64,000 bases of DNA from Brevundimonas sp. NIBR10 (GCF_027912515.1 NZ_CP115464.1:1550001-1614000); one strand, 5' to 3'. Positions 1 through 8,138 are shown, counted from the first letter of the stretch. Translations and numbers: made by a program. Notes: a model not told the origin generated them from the letters alone.

Positions 1-373
1 AAGCCAGATAGCCGCCGTCGAACCCACCCTTGTCCAGCGCCTCGATCCACGACTGGATCGTCACCAGCACCAGCACGCCGAAGATCAGGGGCGGCAGAAG
101 CCGGGCGACGCGCAGCCGCGCCACCTGGATCGGCGTCTTCCTCAGGGTCATGAACCGGATCGCCGCGCCCGAGACCAGGAACAGCAGGGTCAGCCGCCAC
201 GGGTTGGTGACCAGCACTCCTTCGCGCATCCACAACAGCGTATGGGTCGAATGGATGTGCCAGTCGTAGACGCCGTAGGCCAGACCGACATGATAGAAGA
301 TCAGCAGGGCGAACGCCCCGACGCGCAGCCAGTCGAGATCGTATCGGCGTGACGAAGAGGGGGGCGCGCTCAC
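1..373 (-). CDS. Acyltransferase-3 family membrane protein (5' part only)
   Basis: The gene starts with a GTG on the minus strand and runs off the left edge of the window, so only about 124 residues of the N-terminus are visible. Near the start it reads YDLDWLRVGAFALLIFYH, the signature opening of the acyltransferase-3 / glucan biosynthesis protein C (OafA/MdoC-like) family: an R/Y-x-LDWLR motif entering the first membrane helix and a conserved His. Two further hydrophobic stretches follow around residues 65-80 and 100-115. Family members move acyl groups onto surface polysaccharides or glucans from the inner membrane. The substrate cannot be judged from this fragment. It is divergent from the topoisomerase IB operon, about 140 bp away. 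Confidence 0.8.
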   Translation of the reverse strand, partial: MSAPPSSSRRYDLDWLRVGAFALLIFYHVGLAYGVYDWHIHSTHTLLWMREGVLVTNPWRLTLLFLVSGAAIRFMTLRKTPIQVARLRVARLLPPLIFGVLVLVTIQSWIEALDKGGFDGGYLA

Positions 374-457
374 GGCGTCCCTATGGGCGAGGCACGGCGG
401 CCTGTCCACGGTGCAGGTGCCGCAACCCTGGGGCCCGCCGGCCGAACAGCCGCTTCA

Positions 458-482
458 GGAACGGCGTCGTCGATGATGCGTT
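458..482 (+). promoter_or_regulatory. EcfG-type general stress promoter of topIB-ligD
   Basis: The bases read GGAAC (458-462), a 16-base spacer, then CGTT (479-482). This matches the consensus GGAAC-N16/17-CGTT recognised by the alphaproteobacterial general stress sigma factor EcfG/SigT. The expected transcription start would lie about 25 bases before the ATG at 515, which supports that start over the upstream in-frame ATGs inside the promoter. Confidence 0.65.
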
Positions 483-514
483 CGCCAGCCTCTGATCGGG
501 CGAATGGGACGGCG

Positions 515-1540
515 ATGGCGGACGGACTGGCGAAATTTCCCACCGAGTCGGCTCCCAAGGGCCTGACCTGGTGCTCGGACGACCGGCCGGGCCTGACCCG
601 CAAGGTGTCGCGCAAGGGCTTCGACTATCTGGACGCCCAAGGTCAGCCCGTCACCGACGAGAAGGTTCTGGACCGCATCCGCATGCTGGCCATTCCGCCT
701 GCCTGGACCGACGTCTGGATCTGTCCCCGCGCGTCCGGCCATATCCAGGCCACCGGCCGCGACGTGAAGGGCCGCAAACAGTATCGCTATCACGACGGCT
801 GGAGCGCCCACGCGGCCTCCAACAAGTTCGACAAGCTGCCCGCCTTCGCCGCCGCCCTGCCGCGCTTGCGCAGACAGGTCGAGGCGGACATGGCCCTGAA
901 AGGGGCATGCCGGGCCAAGGTCCTGGCCACGGCCGTGCAATTGCTCGAGATCACCCTGATCCGGGTCGGCAACGCCGTCTATGCCAGACAGAACCGCAGC
1001 TACGGCCTGACCACCCTGCACAAGCGCCACCTGGCCGTGGACGGCACCGGCCTGACCTTCGCCTTCAAGGGCAAGAGCGGCGTCGAGCACAGGGTCAGCG
1101 TCCGAGACCGCCGCCTCGCCACCGTCGTCCGATCCCTGCGCGACCTGCCCGGCCAGAGCCTGTTCAAGTACCGCAATGAGGACGGCGATCTGTGCCCCGT
1201 CACATCCGACGACGTGAACGCCTACATCCGCGATGCCATGGGCGAACAGTTCTCGGCCAAGGATTTCCGCACCTGGGCCGGCACGGTCTCGGCGGCGCGG
1301 GCCCTGCGCGGCATGGAGCCCCCGACCTCGCCGACCGCCGCGAAACGGTCGATCACCGTCTGCGTCAAGGCCACGGCGGGGCTGCTCGGCAATACCCCGA
1401 CGGTGTGCCGCTCGTCCTATGTGCACCCGGCCGTGTTCGAACTCTATGAGAGCGGACAGATGGCCGAAGTGCTGCCGGGCGCGGAGACCGTGGGATTCGA
1501 GAAGGCCCTGGCCAAGTTCCTGAAGGCTCCAGGGTCATGA
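515..1540 (+). CDS. DNA topoisomerase IB (poxvirus-like)
   Basis: A 341-residue type IB topoisomerase that relaxes supercoils by forming a 3'-phosphotyrosine link with one strand. The catalytic set is visible: Arg150 (IRVGN), Lys187 (FKGKSG), Arg252 (KDFRTW), Asn293 (LGNTP) and the nucleophile Tyr302 in the SSYVHP motif. Asn at the position held by His in vaccinia enzyme, nine residues before the Tyr, is what I recall for bacterial members. Upstream in-frame ATGs exist, but they overlap the EcfG-type promoter, so the ATG at 515 (MADGLAKF) is preferred. The stop overlaps the ligD start by four bases (ATGA), implying translational coupling. Nearby LigD and Ku place it in a DNA-repair and stress setting. 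Confidence 0.9.
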   Translation: MADGLAKFPTESAPKGLTWCSDDRPGLTRKVSRKGFDYLDAQGQPVTDEKVLDRIRMLAIPPAWTDVWICPRASGHIQATGRDVKGRKQYRYHDGWSAHAASNKFDKLPAFAAALPRLRRQVEADMALKGACRAKVLATAVQLLEITLIRVGNAVYARQNRSYGLTTLHKRHLAVDGTGLTFAFKGKSGVEHRVSVRDRRLATVVRSLRDLPGQSLFKYRNEDGDLCPVTSDDVNAYIRDAMGEQFSAKDFRTWAGTVSAARALRGMEPPTSPTAAKRSITVCVKATAGLLGNTPTVCRSSYVHPAVFELYESGQMAEVLPGAETVGFEKALAKFLKAPGS

Positions 1541-4158
1541 CCGCGAAGGGCGAGCTCGACACCTATCAGGCCAAGCGCCGGTTCGCCGACACGCCCGAGC
1601 CCAAGGGCAAGAAGGCCAAGGCGAGGAAGGGCGCCCCGCTGCGCTATCTGATCCAGCGCCACGCGGCGACGCGGCTGCACTACGATTTCCGCATCGAGGT
1701 CGACGGCGTCCTGAAATCCTGGGCCGTGACCAAGGCCCCGTCGCGCGACCACACCATCAAGCGCCTGGCCGTCGAGGTCGAGGACCATCCGCTCGACTAC
1801 GGCGGGTTCGAGGGCACGATCCCGGCCGGCAACTACGGTGCCGGCACGGTCCAGATGTGGGACGAGGGCAGCTGGGAGCCCCAGGAGCCCGACCTCGACG
1901 CCGCCTTCGCCAAGGGTCAGGTCAAGATGGTCCTGCACGGCGAACGGCTGAAGGGCAAATGGGCCCTGATCCGGCTCAAGGGCGATCGGGGAAAACCGTC
2001 CAAACGCAACAACTGGCTGCTGATCAAGGAGATCGACGACTTCACCGTCGACGGCGAAGGCGATGCCAATATGGAGATCGACGCTTCGGTCACCTCGGGC
2101 CGCACCATGGCCCAGATCGCCGACGGCCGGAAACAGTGGACCTCGTCCAAGCCCACCGGCCGAAAGGCACCTCCGAAGCCGAAGGCGGCCCCCGCCCCGC
2201 TCACGAAACCCCCGGCCTTCGTCCCGATCCAGCTGTGCAAGGTCGGCGACTACCCCCCGCGCGGCACCGGCTGGGCCCATGAGATCAAGTTCGACGGTTA
2301 CCGCCTCCAGGTCGGCGTCGGCGGCGGAAGTGCGACCCTGCGCACCCGCAAGGGTCTGGACTGGTCGGATCGGTTCGCGGCCCATGCGGCCGACGCGGCG
2401 AAATGGCCCGACGGCGTCGTGGACGGCGAGCTCTGCGCCCTCGCCGACGACCACATGCCTGACTTCTCGGCGCTCCAGGCAGCGATCTCGGACGGCGAGA
2501 CCGGCGGGCTCATCTTCTTCGCCTTCGACCTGCTGTTCGACGGGCCCGAGGACCTGCGCAAACTGCCGCTCTCGCATCGCAAGGCGCGGCTCCAGGCCTA
2601 TATCGACCGCATCCCGAAGGCGGCCGCCAAACGCATCCGCTACGTCGATCATTTCGCCACGACCGGACAGGCCGTGCTCGACAGCGCCTGCCGCATGGAC
2701 CTCGAAGGCATCATCTCCAAGGACCTGACCGCCCCCTACACCGCCGGCCGATCCTCGACCTGGGTCAAGTCGAAATGCCGGGGCAGGGACGAGGTGGTGA
2801 TCGGCGGCTGGACCTCGGAGGGCGACCGCTTCCGCTCCCTGATCGTCGGCGTCCAGGACGTGGACAAGACGGCCGGCAAGGGCCTGCGTCACCTCGGCCG
2901 CGTCGGCACGGGCTATTCAGAAGCGGTGGTCAAACGGCTCCTCCCCGCCCTGAAGGCCCAGGCCGCCGACCACAGCCCCTTCGTCGGCAAGGCCGCACCG
3001 CGCCGGTCCTCCACCGGCGGCACGATCCACTGGCTCAAGCCGGTCCTGGTCGCCGAGATCGAACACGGCGGCTATACCGACAGCGGCTCCCTGCGTCAGG
3101 CCGCCTTCAAGGGCCTGCGCGAGGACAAGGCGGCCGCCGAGGTCGATGCCATGCCCCAGGCCCCCGTCGATCCCAAGGCGGCACCGGGCACCAAGGGTAC
3201 CGTCAAGGCCTCGCCCCCGCCCCAGCTGAAACTCGGCGGCAAACCCGGCAAGGTCGTCGTCGCCGGCGTCACCCTGTCCAACCCGGACAAGGTGCTGTGG
3301 CCCGGAACCGACGGTCGCCCCGACATCACCAAGGCCGACCTCGCCCGCTATTACGAGGCCGTCTCGGACCGCATCCTGCCCCATGTCGGCGACCGCCCCA
3401 CCTCGGTCATCCGCGCCCCCGAGGGCATCGGCGGCGAGACCTTCTTCCAGCGCCACGCCATGCCCGGCTCCAACCCCCGGCTGAAGCTGATCGACGTCAA
3501 CGAGCGCAAACCCTATGTCTCGGTCGTGGATGCCGGCGGCCTGGTCGCCATCGGCCAGTCCGGCGGGCTGGAACTTCATCCCTGGGGCTGCGCGCCGGGC
3601 GAGCCGGAAATCCCGGACCAGATCACCTTCGATCTCGACCCCGACGAGGGCCTGGATTTCAACGACGTGATCTCGGCCGCCGAGGTCGTAAAGACGAAAC
3701 TCGAAACCCTCGGCCTGACGCCCTTCGTCAAGACGACCGGCGGAAAGGGCCTGCACGTCGTCGTGCCGATCAGGACCGACGCCCGCAGCCGGATCACCTG
3801 GGACCAGAACAAGGCCTTCGCCAAGGCGGTCTCGGAGGCTATTCGCGCCGACGCCCCCGACCGCTTCACCACCACCCTGGCCAAGAAGGCGCGGGCAGGA
3901 AAGATCTTCCTCGACTATCTGCGCAACGGCCGGATGGCGACGGCCGTGGCCCCCTGGTCGCCGCGCGCCCGCCCAGGCGCGGGCATCGCCTTTCCGCTGT
4001 CCTGGAGCCAGGTGAGGACGGGCCTGGACCCCTCCGTCTTCAACCTCTGGAACTATGAGGCGCTGCTCGGAAAGCCCGATCCGTGGAAGGATTTTCGCGC
4101 GGCGGCGAAGAGCTTGCGGCCGGCGATCAAGGCCACAGGATCGGACATTGGCCCCTGA
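1537..4158 (+). CDS. ligD: Multidomain ATP-dependent DNA ligase LigD
   Basis: An 873-residue non-homologous end-joining ligase. Domain order is phosphoesterase (about residues 20-190, with HAATRLHYDFR and the DYGGFEGTIPAGNYG segment), ATP-dependent ligase (about 225-520, catalytic Lys251 in EIKFDGYR), and archaeo-eukaryotic-type primase/polymerase (about 570-860, metal ligands Asp699 and Asp701 in FDLDPDEG, and the KGLHVVVP strand). The protein trims, fills and seals broken ends together with Ku. It begins inside the stop of topoisomerase IB and should share its stress-type promoter. The PE-LIG-POL order is the Pseudomonas/alphaproteobacterial arrangement rather than the mycobacterial POL-PE-LIG order. 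Linkers near residues 205-220 and 540-565 are rich in Pro, Ala and Lys. Confidence 0.95.
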   Translation: MTAKGELDTYQAKRRFADTPEPKGKKAKARKGAPLRYLIQRHAATRLHYDFRIEVDGVLKSWAVTKAPSRDHTIKRLAVEVEDHPLDYGGFEGTIPAGNYGAGTVQMWDEGSWEPQEPDLDAAFAKGQVKMVLHGERLKGKWALIRLKGDRGKPSKRNNWLLIKEIDDFTVDGEGDANMEIDASVTSGRTMAQIADGRKQWTSSKPTGRKAPPKPKAAPAPLTKPPAFVPIQLCKVGDYPPRGTGWAHEIKFDGYRLQVGVGGGSATLRTRKGLDWSDRFAAHAADAAKWPDGVVDGELCALADDHMPDFSALQAAISDGETGGLIFFAFDLLFDGPEDLRKLPLSHRKARLQAYIDRIPKAAAKRIRYVDHFATTGQAVLDSACRMDLEGIISKDLTAPYTAGRSSTWVKSKCRGRDEVVIGGWTSEGDRFRSLIVGVQDVDKTAGKGLRHLGRVGTGYSEAVVKRLLPALKAQAADHSPFVGKAAPRRSSTGGTIHWLKPVLVAEIEHGGYTDSGSLRQAAFKGLREDKAAAEVDAMPQAPVDPKAAPGTKGTVKASPPPQLKLGGKPGKVVVAGVTLSNPDKVLWPGTDGRPDITKADLARYYEAVSDRILPHVGDRPTSVIRAPEGIGGETFFQRHAMPGSNPRLKLIDVNERKPYVSVVDAGGLVAIGQSGGLELHPWGCAPGEPEIPDQITFDLDPDEGLDFNDVISAAEVVKTKLETLGLTPFVKTTGGKGLHVVVPIRTDARSRITWDQNKAFAKAVSEAIRADAPDRFTTTLAKKARAGKIFLDYLRNGRMATAVAPWSPRARPGAGIAFPLSWSQVRTGLDPSVFNLWNYEALLGKPDPWKDFRAAAKSLRPAIKATGSDIGP

Positions 4159-4182
4159 ATGTCCGGTTCCAGACAGTCGTAT

Positions 4183-4207
4183 GGAACAAAGCGCTCTCGG
4201 ACGGGTT
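4183..4207 (+). promoter_or_regulatory. Near-consensus EcfG-type promoter
   Basis: GGAAC (4183-4187), a 16-base spacer, then GGTT (4204-4207), one mismatch from GGAAC-N16-CGTT. It lies 28 bases before the GTG of the 53-residue ORF. It straddles the region just after the ligD stop, so it would drive the small gene independently of ligD. Confidence 0.45.
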
Positions 4208-4235
4208 GTATGAGTGTCCCGGGGAGGGACCCATC

Positions 4236-4397
4236 GTGATCCAGATCGACAACCTCAAGAACCGCGCGCGCTCGTTTCGCCGCCGCGCGGAATGGATGAC
4301 CAGCGGCGTTGACCGCGACCGCATCATCGCCATGGCGGCCCAGTTCGACGCGGACGCCCTGTCGCTGACGACACGCCCCCTGACCTCACTGGCCTGA
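4236..4397 (+). CDS. Small basic hypothetical protein (53 aa)
   Basis: A GTG start lies five bases after a strong ribosome-binding sequence (GGGGAGGG) and opens a 53-residue protein beginning MIQIDNLKNRARSF. It is basic in the first half and more neutral in the second (AAQFDADAL), with predicted helical character, no cysteine and no membrane segment. I do not recognise a family. It sits between ligD and the convergent ku gene and has a near-consensus general-stress promoter, so a role in the stress or repair response is possible but inferred from position only. A longer reading frame upstream overlaps ligD and is not supported. Confidence 0.5.
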   Translation: MIQIDNLKNRARSFRRRAEWMTSGVDRDRIIAMAAQFDADALSLTTRPLTSLA

Positions 4398-4418
4398 CGT
4401 CGCTCCGGCCTCTCGCTT

Positions 4419-5267
4419 TCAGGCCGCCTTCTTCTTCGCGGCCGGCTTCCTCGTCGCCGCCTTTTTCGCCGGGGCTTTCCTCGCCCCCGTCGCCGATCCC
4501 TTCAGACTGTTTCGCAAGGCTTCCATCAGGTCGATGACATTGGTGTCGTCCGGCTCCTCGACCTCGACCACCCCCTTGCCGCCCTTGGTCTTGGACTTGA
4601 TCAGTTCGCGCAGGGCGTCGTCGTAGCGGTCCTTGAACTCGGTCGGGTCGAAGTCGGCCTCCTTCTGGGCGATGATCCGGGCGGCGATCTCGACCATGTC
4701 GGCGTCGGCCTTGACCGTGGGGATGTCGTCGAAATAGTCGTCGGCGTCGCGGACCTCCTCGTGGGCCCGCAGTGTATAGGCGACCAGCCCCTTGCCCCGC
4801 ACCTCCAGCGCCAGCTGACGCTCCTTGCCGCGCAGCACCAGCTGCCCCAGGGCGATCTTGCCCTGTTTCTGCATGGCGTCGCGGATGACGGCAAAGGCTT
4901 CAACTCCTGCACCCTTTTCCGGCACGACATAGAAGGGATCGTCCCAGTACAGCCGGTCGATCTCGGTCTCGTCGACGAACTTGTCGATCGAGATGGTGCG
5001 GGTGCTTTCCAGACGAACTTGATCGAAATCCTTGTCGTCGAACAGGACGTATTCGTCCTTGGACACCTCGTATCCCCGGACCAGGCTGGAGCGTTCGACC
5101 GGGCCGGTATCCGGGTCGGTCGGGACCATGCGGATGCGGTTGTTGGTCTCGGGGTTGATCAGGTTGAAGTGGATCTCGCTCGACGACGACGTCGCCGTGT
5201 AGAGCGCCACCGGACAGGTGACGAGCGACAGCTTCAGATGTCCCTGCCAGGTGGGTCGTGCGGCCAT
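4419..5267 (-). CDS. ku: Non-homologous end-joining protein Ku
   Basis: A 282-residue bacterial Ku, which forms a homodimeric ring on broken DNA ends and recruits LigD. The N-terminus (RPTWQGHLKLSLVTCPVALY) and the central RGKERQLALEVRGKGLVAY segment are typical Ku core strands. The C-terminal 25 residues are an Ala/Lys-rich tail (KAPAKKAATRKPAAKKK), the DNA-binding extension seen in many bacterial Ku proteins. It is convergent with the topIB-ligD operon and separated from the small ORF by about 20 bases. A weak EcfG-like element lies about 30 bases before the start. Confidence 0.95.
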   Translation of the reverse strand: MAARPTWQGHLKLSLVTCPVALYTATSSSSEIHFNLINPETNNRIRMVPTDPDTGPVERSSLVRGYEVSKDEYVLFDDKDFDQVRLESTRTISIDKFVDETEIDRLYWDDPFYVVPEKGAGVEAFAVIRDAMQKQGKIALGQLVLRGKERQLALEVRGKGLVAYTLRAHEEVRDADDYFDDIPTVKADADMVEIAARIIAQKEADFDPTEFKDRYDDALRELIKSKTKGGKGVVEVEEPDDTNVIDLMEALRNSLKGSATGARKAPAKKAATRKPAAKKKAA

Positions 5268-5296
5268 GATCGCTGTTCCTCGAATTGCAGACCAGC

Positions 5297-5321
5297 AATG
5301 CGAAGCGCGGCGGTTGGTTCA
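5297..5321 (-). promoter_or_regulatory. Weak EcfG-like promoter upstream of ku
   Basis: On the minus strand TGAAC, a 16-base spacer and CATT, ending 30 bases before the ku start. Each half has one mismatch to GGAAC-N16-CGTT. On its own it is weak; it gains interest because topIB-ligD has a perfect copy. Confidence 0.25.
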
Positions 5322-5338
5322 GATTCGGCCCGAAAGCG

Positions 5339-6559
5339 TCAGTTCGGCCGCACCAGCGACACCTGAACCACGTCGGTTCGGCCCGTAGAGAACCCCGCCT
5401 CGCAATAGGCGAGGTAGAACCGCCACAGCCGGTCGAAGGTCGCGTCCATGCCGCTGTGGGTCTCGTCGAACCGCTTGAGCCACAGGGCCAGGGTGCGGGC
5501 GTAGTCGGCGCCGAAACGCCGCGTCTCAGTGGTCACCAGCCCTTGCGCCGCCGTCTCCTGGTTCAGGCGCGGCTCGGACGGCAGCATCCCGCCGGGGAAG
5601 ACGTATTTCTGGATGAAGTCGACCTCGCGCCGATAGGCCTCGAACAGGTTCTCGCGGATGGTGATGATCTGCAATCCCGCCCGTCCGCCGGGCACCAGCC
5701 GATCGCGCACCACCTTGAAATAGGTCGGCCACCACTGCTCGCCGACCGCCTCGAACATCTCGATGGAGACGATGCGGTCGAAGGTCTCGGCCGTGTCGCG
5801 ATAGTCCTGCAACCGGATCTCGACCCGGTCGGACAGGCCGGCCTTTGCCATCCGCTCGACCGCGAACGCCTGCTGGGCCGGAGACAGGGTCAGTCCGACG
5901 ATGGAACAGCCGATCTCGCGCGCCGCATATTCCGCGAACCCACCCCAGCCGCAACCGATCTCGAGCACCCGGTGGTGGGGCTGCAGGTCGATGGACCGGG
6001 CCACGGCCGCGTATTTCTCGTGTTGCGCCTGCTCCAGCGACTGGCTGCCTTGCGTCCACAGCGCCGACGAATAGGTCATGCTCGGATCGAGCCAGCGCGA
6101 ATAGAAGTCGTTGCCCAGGTCATAGTGGGCGACGATGTTCTTCTTCGATCCGGCCCGGGTGTTCATCCGCCCCAGATTGTGCGTGACCCAGTTGAAGGCC
6201 CGCACCAGGGCGTTCCCTTGGGTCAGCTTGCCCAGCCGGTCGAAATTGTCCGCCAGCACGATCAGGGTCCGCGCAAGGTCGGGGGTGCGCCACTCGTCGG
6301 CCATATAGCTCTCAGCCAGGCCGATCGCCCCGCCGGCCACGATCCGGTGGATGAAGCCCCAATCGCGGATGTCGAGCACGGCCCGATCGGGTGACGGCGG
6401 TCCGAAATGATGCTCCTGACGATCGGGCATGACCATGGTCAGGCCACGCCCCTGCCAGTCCTTGTCGGCGGCGCGAAAGGCCCACAGCAGGATACGGTTC
6501 GGTCTCGGCAGATCGAATCCGAACCGGCCTTGAACGTCGTCCACCAGGGGAGCCGTCAT
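5339..6559 (-). CDS. Cyclopropane-fatty-acid-synthase-like SAM methyltransferase
   Basis: A 406-residue member of the CFA synthase family, which adds a methylene or methyl group from S-adenosylmethionine to double bonds of phospholipid acyl chains at the membrane. The SAM-binding loop VLEIGCGWGGFAEYAA, the HYDLGNDFYSRWLD segment and the FDRIVSIEMFEAVG motif are clear, and length fits the family (E. coli Cfa is 382). Compared with my memory of E. coli Cfa, the Cys of the YSCAYW motif is Ser (YSSALW) and the bicarbonate-binding His of the LLHTIG strand is replaced by Ile, so it may methylate rather than cyclopropanate. It is transcribed divergently from the FAD-oxidoreductase operon and shares its promoter motif. 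Confidence 0.88.
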   Translation of the reverse strand: MTAPLVDDVQGRFGFDLPRPNRILLWAFRAADKDWQGRGLTMVMPDRQEHHFGPPSPDRAVLDIRDWGFIHRIVAGGAIGLAESYMADEWRTPDLARTLIVLADNFDRLGKLTQGNALVRAFNWVTHNLGRMNTRAGSKKNIVAHYDLGNDFYSRWLDPSMTYSSALWTQGSQSLEQAQHEKYAAVARSIDLQPHHRVLEIGCGWGGFAEYAAREIGCSIVGLTLSPAQQAFAVERMAKAGLSDRVEIRLQDYRDTAETFDRIVSIEMFEAVGEQWWPTYFKVVRDRLVPGGRAGLQIITIRENLFEAYRREVDFIQKYVFPGGMLPSEPRLNQETAAQGLVTTETRRFGADYARTLALWLKRFDETHSGMDATFDRLWRFYLAYCEAGFSTGRTDVVQVSLVRPN

Positions 6560-6606
6560 CTGTCTTCACTCCACGCACCAGGACGCAAACCGCAACCCCG
6601 TGAACA

Positions 6607-6633
6607 GCTACGCACCGTGTTCCGAACGGATGC
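6607..6633 (-). promoter_or_regulatory. Putative ECF-sigma promoter of the minus-strand CFA-like gene
   Basis: On the minus strand GCATCC (6633-6628), a 15-base spacer and CGTAGC (6612-6607), about 47 bases before the start codon. The same two hexamers occur in the same order on the plus strand at 6680-6707, before the divergent operon. The -35-like hexamer resembles the CCATCC I recall for mycobacterial SigK promoters. Confidence 0.5.
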
Positions 6634-6679
6634 GCCGCCTGTCTGGAACTTTCGCGTCCTCTCAAGCTTAGCTTTCCCG

Positions 6680-6707
6680 GCATCCGGATCGCGACGCCGC
6701 ACGTAGC
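6680..6707 (+). promoter_or_regulatory. Putative ECF-sigma promoter of the lipid-sigma operon
   Basis: GCATCC (6680-6685), a 16-base spacer and CGTAGC (6702-6707), extended to CGTAGCTG as in the divergent copy. The ATG of the FAD oxidoreductase follows 39 bases after the hexamer, a normal leader length. A likely target of the ECF sigma factor encoded at the end of this operon, which would make it autoregulated. Confidence 0.5.
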
Positions 6708-6746
6708 TGAGCCCGACTGTCAGAAACACCGATACCGCAGGGCTTC

Positions 6747-8138
6747 ATGTACGACCGCATCCCGCCGCATCAAGAGCCTTCGTCCGTCCGCCGCAGGCTG
6801 GCCGTCGTCGGATCAGGCGTGTCGGGCCTGTCGGCGGCCTGGCTGCTGTCGCAACATCATGACGTCACCTTGTACGAGTCCGGCGACCGGGTCGGCGGTC
6901 ATGCCTGTACAGTTGAGGCGCCGGATTTCGATCAGCGCGGCTCCTGCATGACGGCGGTGGACATCGGCTTCATCGTCTACAACGAGCCCAACTATCCGAA
7001 CTTCACAGCCCTGCTTGACCACCTCGGCGTCGCCGCCAAACCGGCCCATATGTCGTTCGCCGTGTCGATGGAGGCCGGCGGGTTCGAATATTCCAGCCAT
7101 GGCCTGAAGGGTCTGTTCGCCCAGAAGCGCAACCTGGCAAACCCGAAATTCTGGAGCATGCTGGCCGACCTGAAACGCTTCCACCGCGAGGCCGAGGCCG
7201 ACCTTCCCGAGCTGGATCAGTCCCTATGTTCCCTGGGCGACTACCTGGACCGCAAGGGCTATGGCCAGGCCTTCCGCGACCTGCATCTGCTGCCCCAGGC
7301 AGCGGCGATCTGGTCGTCCTCGTCGCGCCAGATGGCCGACTATCCGGCCGCCGCCTTCGTGCGTTTCTACCGCAACCATCGCCTGCTCGAGGTCGATCTC
7401 AAGCCCAACTGGAAGACGGTCGAGGGCGGCAGCCGCTCCTACGTCGACGCCTTGACCCGCGCCTTCCGGGGCGAGGTGCTGCTGAATCATTCGGTCGATC
7501 TGATCGAGCGGACGCCGGGCCGGGCGACGATCTTAGCCAACGGCGAGCGCCGATCCTATGACGGCGTCGTCCTGGCCTGTCATTCCGATCAGGCCCTGGC
7601 GATGCTGGAGCATCCGACGGCCGAAGAAGCGCGCCTGCTCGGGGCAATCCGCTACAGCAAGAACCGCGTCGTCCTGCACCGCGACACCGCCCTGATGCCC
7701 CGGCGCAAGTCCGCCTGGGCCGCCTGGAACTACGTCGGCGAACAACCGGTGGCGGGCGACGCGGGTCAGCCCAGCGTCACCTACTGGATGACCCTGTTGC
7801 AGGGTCTGGCCGGCGACAATCTGTTCGTCACCCTGAACCCCGAGCGCGAACCCGCCCCTGCGACCGTGCTGGTCGATCGCGAGTTCGATCACCCCATCTT
7901 CAACGCCGCCGCCCTGGCTGCGCAGAGCGAGCTGTGGTCGCTTCAGGGCGTCAACGACACCTGGTTCGCCGGGGCCTGGTTCGGCTCGGGTTTCCACGAG
8001 GACGGCCTCCAGGCCGGTCTCGCCGTCGCCGAGGCCATCGGCGGCGTGCGGCGTCCCTGGACGGTCGAGAACGAAAGCGGCCGCATCCCTCTGACCGTGC
8101 CGTCTCCCGCTTCTGCCATGGCGCTCGCGGCCGAATGA
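6747..8138 (+). CDS. FAD-dependent amine-oxidase-like oxidoreductase
   Basis: A 463-residue flavoprotein with the Rossmann FAD loop VVGSGVSGLSAAWLL near residue 20, the following YESGDRVGGHA segment and a C-terminal FAD-contacting GAWFGSGFHEDGLQAG motif. It belongs to the NAD/FAD-binding (amine oxidase-like) family regularly found next to DUF1365 and CFA synthase genes; the mycobacterial counterpart in the sigK operon is Rv0449c. A role in oxidising or reducing methylated unsaturated acyl chains is suggested by context, not shown by sequence. It is the first gene of a tightly packed operon ending with an ECF sigma/anti-sigma pair, and it overlaps DUF1365 by four bases. Confidence 0.88.
   Translation: MYDRIPPHQEPSSVRRRLAVVGSGVSGLSAAWLLSQHHDVTLYESGDRVGGHACTVEAPDFDQRGSCMTAVDIGFIVYNEPNYPNFTALLDHLGVAAKPAHMSFAVSMEAGGFEYSSHGLKGLFAQKRNLANPKFWSMLADLKRFHREAEADLPELDQSLCSLGDYLDRKGYGQAFRDLHLLPQAAAIWSSSSRQMADYPAAAFVRFYRNHRLLEVDLKPNWKTVEGGSRSYVDALTRAFRGEVLLNHSVDLIERTPGRATILANGERRSYDGVVLACHSDQALAMLEHPTAEEARLLGAIRYSKNRVVLHRDTALMPRRKSAWAAWNYVGEQPVAGDAGQPSVTYWMTLLQGLAGDNLFVTLNPEREPAPATVLVDREFDHPIFNAAALAAQSELWSLQGVNDTWFAGAWFGSGFHEDGLQAGLAVAEAIGGVRRPWTVENESGRIPLTVPSPASAMALAAE

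Noticed and set aside
30..269. 79-residue plus-strand frame at the left end
   Set aside because: It is antisense to the acyltransferase-3 gene, whose family motif is unmistakable on the minus strand.
6645..6669. GGAAC followed by GCTT at 16 bases, a possible EcfG promoter before the FAD gene
   Set aside because: The second half matches only two of four bases, and the better supported element at 6680-6707 is closer to the start.
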